NCBI GenBank assembly: GCA_035462845.1
Contig: DATHTV010000184.1
Location: 1 to 28,437 of the forward strand
Direction: 5' to 3'
Length of the DNA: 28,437 nt
From: DASTQL01 sp035462845
GTDB lineage: Bacteria > Actinomycetota > Actinomycetes > Jiangellales > Jiangellaceae
The notes beneath the pieces are model-generated. The model made no database searches, had not been told where the DNA came from, and saw only the letters and a list, made by a program, of their open reading frames with translations. Positions 23,555 through 28,437 of this stretch are shown here, piece after piece. A program made the position numbers and the translations under genes. Position 1 is the first letter of the stretch, and every line of letters starts with the position of its first letter.

Positions 23555-24277
23555 ATGACCCGCACCGACGGCCGCGCCCCCGACCAGCTCCGCCCGGTCC
23601 GCCTCACCCGGGGCTGGCTCGACCACGCCGAGGGGTCGGTCCTGGTGGAGTTCGGCGGCACGCGCGTCCTGTGCGCCGCCTCGGTCACCGAGGGCGTGCC
23701 GCGGTGGCGCAAGGGCTCCGGCCTGGGCTGGGTGACCGCCGAGTACGCCATGCTCCCGCGCTCGACCAACACCCGCAGCGACCGCGAGTCCGTCCGCGGG
23801 CGCATCGGCGGGCGGACGCACGAGATCTCCCGGCTGGTGGGGCGCTCGCTGCGCGCGGTGGTCGACTACGCGGCCCTGGGGGAGAACACCGTGGTGCTCG
23901 ACTGCGACGTGCTCCAGGCCGACGGGGGCACCCGCACCGCGGCCGTCACCGGGGCCTACGTGGCGCTGGCGGACGCCGTCGACTGGCTGCGGGACCGGGG
24001 CCAGCTCGCGTCGGACGCCGCGCTCACCGGCTCGGTGGCCGCCGTGAGCGTGGGCGTGGTCGACGGCGAGGCGATGCTCGACCTCTGCTACACCGAGGAC
24101 GTCTCGGCGGGCACGGACATGAACGTCGTGATGACCGGTGACGGGCGCTTCGTCGAGGTCCAGGGCACGGCCGAGGGCGCACCCTTCGACCGGGCCGAGC
24201 TGGACGCCCTGCTGGCGCTGGCCGAGCGCGGCTGTGCCGAGCTCACCACCCTCCAGCGGGCCGCGCTCGGGTCATGA
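23555..24277 (+). CDS. rph: Ribonuclease PH
   Basis: The 240-residue phosphorolytic exonuclease trims the 3' ends of tRNA precursors. Family motifs include SVLVEFGGTRVLCAASV, the RNA- and phosphate-binding GRIGGRTHEISRLVGRSLRAVVD and DCDVLQADGGTRTAAVTGA. The catalytic acidic segment LCYTEDVSAGTDMNVVMT and VEVQGTAEGAPF complete it. The length is typical. The ATG 23555 follows a 68-bp spacer without a clear ribosome site. Its stop overlaps the rdgB start by 4 bp (ATGA). Confidence 0.96.
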   Translation: MTRTDGRAPDQLRPVRLTRGWLDHAEGSVLVEFGGTRVLCAASVTEGVPRWRKGSGLGWVTAEYAMLPRSTNTRSDRESVRGRIGGRTHEISRLVGRSLRAVVDYAALGENTVVLDCDVLQADGGTRTAAVTGAYVALADAVDWLRDRGQLASDAALTGSVAAVSVGVVDGEAMLDLCYTEDVSAGTDMNVVMTGDGRFVEVQGTAEGAPFDRAELDALLALAERGCAELTTLQRAALGS

Positions 24278-24912
24278 GCCCGAGCACCGGCGGTCCCCGG
24301 CTCGTGCTCGCCACCCGCAACCGGCGCAAGGTCGCCGAGCTGTCCCGGATCCTGGCCGCCGCCGGGGTGGACGTCGACCTGCACCCAGTCGACGACTTCC
24401 CCGGCGTGCCGGACGTCGCCGAGACGGGCCTGACCTTCGCCGAGAACGCCCTGCTCAAGGCCCGCGCCGTCGCCGCGGCGACCGGGCTGCCGGCCGTCGC
24501 GGACGACTCCGGCCTCTGCGTCGACGCGCTCGCGGGCATGCCGGGCGTGTTCTCGGCCCGCTGGGCCGGCCGGCACGGGGACGACCGGGCCAACCTCGAC
24601 CTCCTCCTCGCGCAGGTCGCGGACGTCCCCGACGGCCGCCGGGGGGCGCACTTCGCCTGCGCGGCGGCCCTGGTGACGCCGAACGGCGCCGAGGTGGTCG
24701 AGGAGGGCCGGCTGGAGGGTGAGCTCACCCGCGAGCCGCGGGGATCGGGCGGCTTCGGCTACGACCCGGTCCTGCAACCGCTGGGCGAGACGCGGACCAC
24801 TGCCGAGATGGCGCCGGAGGACAAGGACGCGATCAGCCACCGGGGCCGTGCCTTCCGCGCCCTGGTCCCGCACGTCGCGCGGCTGGTCACGGCACGACCC
24901 GCAGGGTCCTGA
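24274..24912 (+). CDS. rdgB: RdgB/HAM1 non-canonical purine NTP pyrophosphatase
   Basis: The 212-residue enzyme hydrolyses ITP, dITP and XTP to the monophosphates, keeping hypoxanthine out of DNA. It has LVLATRNRRKVAEL with the T-x-N-x-x-K triphosphate motif, FAENALLKARAVA, the acidic ADDSGLCVDAL and GGFGYDPVL, and SHRGRAF near the end. The ATG overlaps the rph stop by 4 bp, giving translational coupling, as in mycobacteria (Rv1340-Rv1341). Confidence 0.95.
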   Translation: MSPSTGGPRLVLATRNRRKVAELSRILAAAGVDVDLHPVDDFPGVPDVAETGLTFAENALLKARAVAAATGLPAVADDSGLCVDALAGMPGVFSARWAGRHGDDRANLDLLLAQVADVPDGRRGAHFACAAALVTPNGAEVVEEGRLEGELTREPRGSGGFGYDPVLQPLGETRTTAEMAPEDKDAISHRGRAFRALVPHVARLVTARPAGS

Positions 24913-25012
24913 TCCACAGGTCAGGGGCCCGCTCAGGGTCATCCCCGATACCCCGGGGACCTGCCGCGGACGAGGCTGGCACCATGACCCGAGCACACCC
25001 GAGGAGACACCC

Positions 25013-25636
25013 GTGAGCCAGCCCACCGCCAGCCCGCCGCCCGCCTCGTGGCGGGTCTCCGACCGGGACCGGGACGCCGTCGCCGAGCGCCTGTCCGCCG
25101 CGTACGCCGAGGGCCGGCTGGCCCGGGCCGAGCTCGACGACCGGCTCGGACGGGCGCTCACCGCGACCACCCGGGCCGACCTGGGCGCCTGCCTCGACGG
25201 CCTCTACCCGCCCGCCCCGTGGTCGGGCCGGCGCCAGCCGCCGCTGCCCTCGGCCCCCGTGGCCCCGCCCCGGCCGGTCGCCGTACGGCCCGCGTGGACG
25301 GCGGTGCCGCGCACCGGTGCCGAGCGTGGCTGGGCGGCCGTCGCGCACGGCCTGGGCCTGTTGCTCAGCGTCTTCGGGCCGCTGCTGGTCCTCATCGGTG
25401 CCGGCAGCCGGTCGGCGTACGTGCGGGAGCAGGCGGTCGAGGCGCTCAACGTGCAGATCAGCTTCATCGTGCTCAACGTGCTGCTCGTGGTGGCCACCGT
25501 GTTCACGCTGGGGTTGGCCGCCCTGCTCTGGATACCGCTGGCGCTGGCCTGGCCGGTCGCCGTCCTCGTCACCGCCCTGGCGGCCGGGATCGGGCAGCCG
25601 GTGCGGCTGCCCTTCGTGCTGCGACTCGTCCGCTAG
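25013..25636 (+). CDS. DUF1707-DUF4870 membrane protein
   Basis: The 207-residue protein has a soluble N-terminal DUF1707 domain (residues about 12-65) with RVSDRDRDAVAERLSAAYAEGRLARAELDDRL. A Pro-rich linker follows. The C-terminal DUF4870-like part has three hydrophobic helices (GLGLLLSVFGPLLVLIGA, ISFIVLNVLLVVATVF, and one around AALLWIPLALAWPVAVLV) and the motif YVREQAVEALNVQISF. Function is unknown. The GTG 25013 has GAGGAG upstream and begins right before the domain. It converges with tRNA-Leu, only 11 bp away. Confidence 0.8.
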   Translation: MSQPTASPPPASWRVSDRDRDAVAERLSAAYAEGRLARAELDDRLGRALTATTRADLGACLDGLYPPAPWSGRRQPPLPSAPVAPPRPVAVRPAWTAVPRTGAERGWAAVAHGLGLLLSVFGPLLVLIGAGSRSAYVREQAVEALNVQISFIVLNVLLVVATVFTLGLAALLWIPLALAWPVAVLVTALAAGIGQPVRLPFVLRLVR

Positions 25637-25647
25637 AACGGACCCGG

Positions 25648-25729
25648 TGCGGGAGGCGGGACTCGAACCCGCACGCCCGAGGGCACAGGAACCTAAATCC
25701 TGGGCGTCTACCAGTTCCGCCACTCCCGC
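25648..25729 (-). tRNA. tRNA-Leu (anticodon UAG)
   Basis: The minus strand folds as a type II tRNA. A 7-bp acceptor stem pairs GCGGGAG with CTCCCGC and has discriminator A. The D stem is GCG/CGC, and the anticodon stem is CAGGA/TCCTG with loop TTTAGGT, giving anticodon UAG at 25693-25695. A long variable arm (GCCC/GGGC) and a T arm GCGGG-TTCGAGT-CCCGC complete the fold. The 3' CCA is not encoded (the discriminator A is followed by CCG). UAG-anticodon leucine tRNAs read CUA and other CUN codons. Confidence 0.95.
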
Positions 25730-25755
25730 GCGGACGTCACTGTGCCACAGCCGGC

Positions 25756-26229
25756 TCAGTCCAGGCCGAGCTCCCTGCGGAGCTTGGCCACGTGCCCGGA
25801 CGCCTTGACGTTGTACATCGCCTTCTGGACCGTGCCGTCCGGGCCGACGACGACGGTCGAGCGGATCACCCCGGTGACCGTCCGGCCGTACATCGACTTC
25901 TCCCCGTAGGCGCCCCAGGCGGTCAGCACCTCCTTGTCCGGGTCGGACAGCAGCGGGAAGGTGAGGCCCTGCTCCTCGCGGAACGCGACGAGCTTGGCCG
26001 GGGCGTCGGGGGAGACGCCGAGGACGGCGTAGCCGGCGCCCTGGAGCGACGCCAGGCTGTCCCGGAAGTCACAGGCCTCCGTGGTGCAGCCGGGAGTGCT
26101 GGCCGCCGGGTAGAAGTAGACGATCGTGGAGCGGCCCCGGTAGTCCGAGAGGGAGACGGGGTTCCCGTCGGCATCGGGCAGGGTGAAGTCGGGGGCGGGG
26201 TCTCCGGGAGCGAGGCGCGCGTCGGTCAC
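25756..26229 (-). CDS. bcp: Bcp-type peroxiredoxin (PrxQ)
   Basis: The 157-residue thiol peroxidase reduces hydrogen and organic peroxides using thioredoxin. The peroxidatic cysteine is C48 in STPGCTTEACDFRD and the resolving cysteine C53 is five residues on, the PrxQ/Bcp pattern. GVSPDAPAKLVAFREEQGLTFPLLSD is also typical. The segment before the cysteine reads FYPAAST rather than the usual FYPKDNT. GTG 26229 is chosen, and a GTG three codons upstream (26238) is also possible. It is divergent from the metal transporter operon, with a palindrome in the 102-bp spacer. Confidence 0.92.
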   Translation of the reverse strand: MTDARLAPGDPAPDFTLPDADGNPVSLSDYRGRSTIVYFYPAASTPGCTTEACDFRDSLASLQGAGYAVLGVSPDAPAKLVAFREEQGLTFPLLSDPDKEVLTAWGAYGEKSMYGRTVTGVIRSTVVVGPDGTVQKAMYNVKASGHVAKLRRELGLD

Positions 26230-26294
26230 GCGCCACACCGTACGACGCGGATCACCTGCACGGCACCGTGGCCCGGGCCCTCTCGGGAAGCCTT

Positions 26295-26313
26295 GTTGCA
26301 CATCATGTGCAAC
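26295..26313. promoter_or_regulatory. Nur-box-like perfect palindrome before the ECF metal transporter
   Basis: GTTGCACATCATGTGCAAC is a perfect inverted repeat of 9 bp around a single C. The inner TTGCAC-ATCAT-GTGCAA follows the 6-5-6 arrangement of the Streptomyces Nur box (tTGCaa-N5-ttGCAA), the operator of the Fur-family nickel regulator. It lies 19 bp before the likely transporter start, over a possible promoter (TTGTTG 26293 and TAGTCC 26314, spacer 15). Repression by nickel- or cobalt-loaded regulator is the likely role. ArsR-type metal sensors use similar sites, so the exact family is uncertain. Confidence 0.65.
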
Positions 26314-26331
26314 TAGTCCATCGTGGCGACT

Positions 26332-27393
26332 GTGCACGTGCCCGACGGCTTCTTGGACGCCCCCACCTCCGTCGCGACCGCGACCGTGGCCGCGGCAGCC
26401 GTCGCGGTGTGCCTGCGCCGGGCCCGGGCGGAGCTCGACGAGCGGACCGCGCCGCTCGCCGGCCTGACGGCGGCCTTCGTGTTCGCCGTGCAGATGCTCA
26501 ACTTCCCCGTCGGGGTGGGCACGAGCGGCCACCTCATGGGCGGGGCGCTGGCCGCCGTGCTGGTCGGGCCCTGGACGGCGGTGCTGTGCCTGTCCGTGGT
26601 CCTCACGGTCCAGGCGCTGCTCTTCGCCGACGGCGGCCTCACCGCGCTGGGCACCAACGTCGTGCTCCTCGGCGTCGTCACGGTGGCCGTCGGCTGGGGA
26701 GTGACCCGCATGGTTCTCGCGGTGCTGCCGCGGCGACCGGCCTCGGTGGTCCCCGCCTCGTTCGCCGGAGCCCTGCTGTCCGTGCCGGCCGCGGCGCTGG
26801 TCTTCGTGGCGCTCTACGCCCTGGGTGGCGCAGCCGACCTCCCGCTGCGGACGCTGCTCGCGACGATGCTCGGCTGGCACGTGGTGATCGGCATCGGCGA
26901 GGCCGTGATCACCGCCCTGACGGTCAGCGCCGTGGTCGCCGTACGCCCCGACCTGGTGTACGCCGCCCGGGGCCTGCGGCCCGCCCTCGAGCTGCGGGAC
27001 GCGGACGGGACCGTCCGCGCCGGGTCCCCCGCCGCGGCGACCGCCTCCGCGGGCCGTCGCCGCCCCGGCGGGATGCTCGCGGGCGGGCTGGCGGTGGCCC
27101 TGCTCCTCGCCGGCGCGGCCAGCTTCTTCGCCTCGGGCAGCCCTGACGGCCTGGAGTACGTCGCGGAGGACCAGGGATTCCTGGACACCGCACGCGAGCA
27201 CGCGCTCGGTACGCTCCCGCTGGCCGACTACGGCGAGGTGGGCGGCGTCCCCGTCGGCGTCGCCGGGCTGCTGGGCGTGCTGGTCACGGTGCTCCTGGGC
27301 TGGGGCGTCGCGTGGTTCGCCGCGCACCGACGGCGCCCGGCCGGCTCGGACCCCGGCCGCACCGTCGGCGACCACGACCGGCAGCCGGCCTGA
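26332..27393 (+). CDS. cbiM: ECF transporter substrate-binding component, CbiM/NikM fused to a PDGLE (CbiN-like) domain
   Basis: The 353-residue membrane protein is the S component of a cobalt or nickel ECF importer. The N-terminus reads M-H-V-P-D-G-F when GTG 26332 is used. In CbiM/NikM the His at position 2 coordinates the metal with the N-terminal amine, so this start is preferred over GTG 26323. Helices include the NFPVGVGTSGHLMGGALAAV segment with its second metal-binding His. After a linker near residue 230, a PDGLE domain follows (GSPDGLEYVAEDQGF with two flanking helices), equivalent to CbiN/NikN. Cobalt versus nickel cannot be decided from sequence, but the upstream Nur-like box favours nickel. 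Confidence 0.88.
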   Translation: MHVPDGFLDAPTSVATATVAAAAVAVCLRRARAELDERTAPLAGLTAAFVFAVQMLNFPVGVGTSGHLMGGALAAVLVGPWTAVLCLSVVLTVQALLFADGGLTALGTNVVLLGVVTVAVGWGVTRMVLAVLPRRPASVVPASFAGALLSVPAAALVFVALYALGGAADLPLRTLLATMLGWHVVIGIGEAVITALTVSAVVAVRPDLVYAARGLRPALELRDADGTVRAGSPAAATASAGRRRPGGMLAGGLAVALLLAGAASFFASGSPDGLEYVAEDQGFLDTAREHALGTLPLADYGEVGGVPVGVAGLLGVLVTVLLGWGVAWFAAHRRRPAGSDPGRTVGDHDRQPA

Positions 27394-27396
27394 GCC

Positions 27397-28133
27397 GTGT
27401 ACCGGACCGGGCAGACACCCGTGCACCGGCTGCCGGCGCACGTGAAGCTGGTCGCGCTCGTCGGCTTCCTGCTCGTCGTGGTCGCCACGCCGCGCGAGCA
27501 GGTGTGGGCGTTCGTCGCGTACGGGCTGATGCTCGCGGCCGTCGCGGCGCTCGCCCGGGTGCCCGCGGCGTTCGTCCTCCCGCGCATGGTGGTCGAGCTT
27601 CCCTTCGTGGTCTTCGCCCTGCTCCTGCCGGTGGTCTCCACCGGCGCCCAGGTCCAGGTGCTCGGGCTGTCCCTCTCCGAGCCGGGTCTCTGGGCCGCCT
27701 GGAACCTGCTCGCGAAGGGCACGCTGGGTGTCGTCGCCTCGATCCTGCTCGCCGCGACCACGGAGCCGCGCACCCTGCTGGTCGGACTGCAGCGGCTGCG
27801 TGTCCCGCCCCTCCTGGTCGAGATCGCCTCGTTCATGGTCCGCTACGCCGACGTGGTCGGTGACGAGATGCGGAGGATGCGGGTCGCCCGTGAGTCGCGC
27901 GGCTTCCAGGCCCGCCACCTGGGGCACCTGCGGGTGGTCGCCCAGGGCGCGGGGGCGCTGTTCATCCGCTCGTACGAGCGTGGCGAGCGCGTGCACGTGG
28001 CCATGCTGTCCCGGGGGTACGCCGGGTCGCTGCCGGCGCTCGACCAGGCGGCGACCCCGGTGACCGCCTGGCGAGCGGCCGCGGTCCTGCCCGTCGCCGC
28101 TCTCGCCGTGGCCGTCACCGCCCGGGTGCTCGC

Positions 28134-28137
<4 letters not shown>
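27397..28137 (+). CDS. cbiQ: ECF transporter transmembrane component, CbiQ/NikQ
   Basis: The 246-residue T component couples the ATPases to the CbiM subunit. It begins with HRLPAHVKLVALVGFLLVVVAT, has several hydrophobic helices, and carries the two coupling-helix motifs ARESRGF and AMLSRGY that contact the ATPase. The GTG start is 3 bp after the cbiM stop, and its own stop overlaps the next start by ATGA, so the three genes form one operon. Confidence 0.92.

Positions 28138-28437
<300 letters not shown>

Overview
This window is a very GC-rich actinobacterial chromosome segment. The block from clpS to rdgB (19173-24912) follows the Mycobacterium tuberculosis order Rv1331-Rv1341: clpS, DUF2017, mec, cysO, cysM, murI, MBL phosphodiesterase, rph, rdgB. 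The peptidase gene (Rv1333) and rhomboid gene (Rv1337) of that series are absent. Frequent GTG starts and the tyrosine-catabolic genes suggest Nocardioides or a relative in the Propionibacteriales. That placement is inference from gene content, not a database match. No phage, IS element, CRISPR array or rRNA was seen. There is one tRNA, tRNA-Leu(UAG).

Layout. (1) 1-7758: a soluble transhydrogenase (sthA) diverges from thioredoxin and an MBL hydrolase across an operator-like repeat. Then come ACC deaminase (acdS), an AceE-type 2-oxoacid dehydrogenase E1, an IclR regulator and a YdeI-like protein. ACC deaminase makes 2-oxobutyrate, so the neighbouring E1 and regulator suggest a small catabolic module. 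(2) 7800-17241: tyrosine/homogentisate catabolism in two pieces. An Lrp-type regulator diverges from hppD. Further on, fahA and a translationally coupled unknown gene diverge from hmgA. Between the pieces lie a secreted M1 peptidase, a 59-residue membrane protein, a SRPBCC protein and a lipoprotein alpha/beta hydrolase. No recognisable maleylacetoacetate isomerase is present, which makes the unknown gene next to fahA interesting. (3) 17245-19145: pncA and pncB, nicotinamide salvage, overlapping by 4 bp. (4) 19173-24912: proteolysis adaptor, CysO/CysM/Mec cysteine synthesis, glutamate racemase, a cAMP-phosphodiesterase-like MBL protein, RNase PH and RdgB. (5) 25013-28437: a small membrane protein, tRNA-Leu, a Bcp peroxiredoxin, and an ECF-type Ni/Co transporter (fused CbiM/PDGLE, CbiQ, CbiO cut by the window end) behind a perfect Nur-box-like palindrome.

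Most unusual observations. murI carries an in-frame TGA exactly where homologues have a conserved Cys codon, with intact coding on both sides. An unannotated conserved enzyme-like gene is coupled to fahA. CysO ends in Gly-Gly-Ala rather than Gly-Gly, next to its JAMM protease. The DUF2017 gene appears to need a CTG start. The Nur-type operator sits directly in front of the metal transporter. Gaps longer than 100 bp without a gene are 124-263 (nothing clear), 1680-1867 (operator), 8777-8929 (operator candidate), 10145-10353 (no clear signal), 15932-16035 (repeats), 21797-21927 (hairpin) and 26230-26331 (operator).
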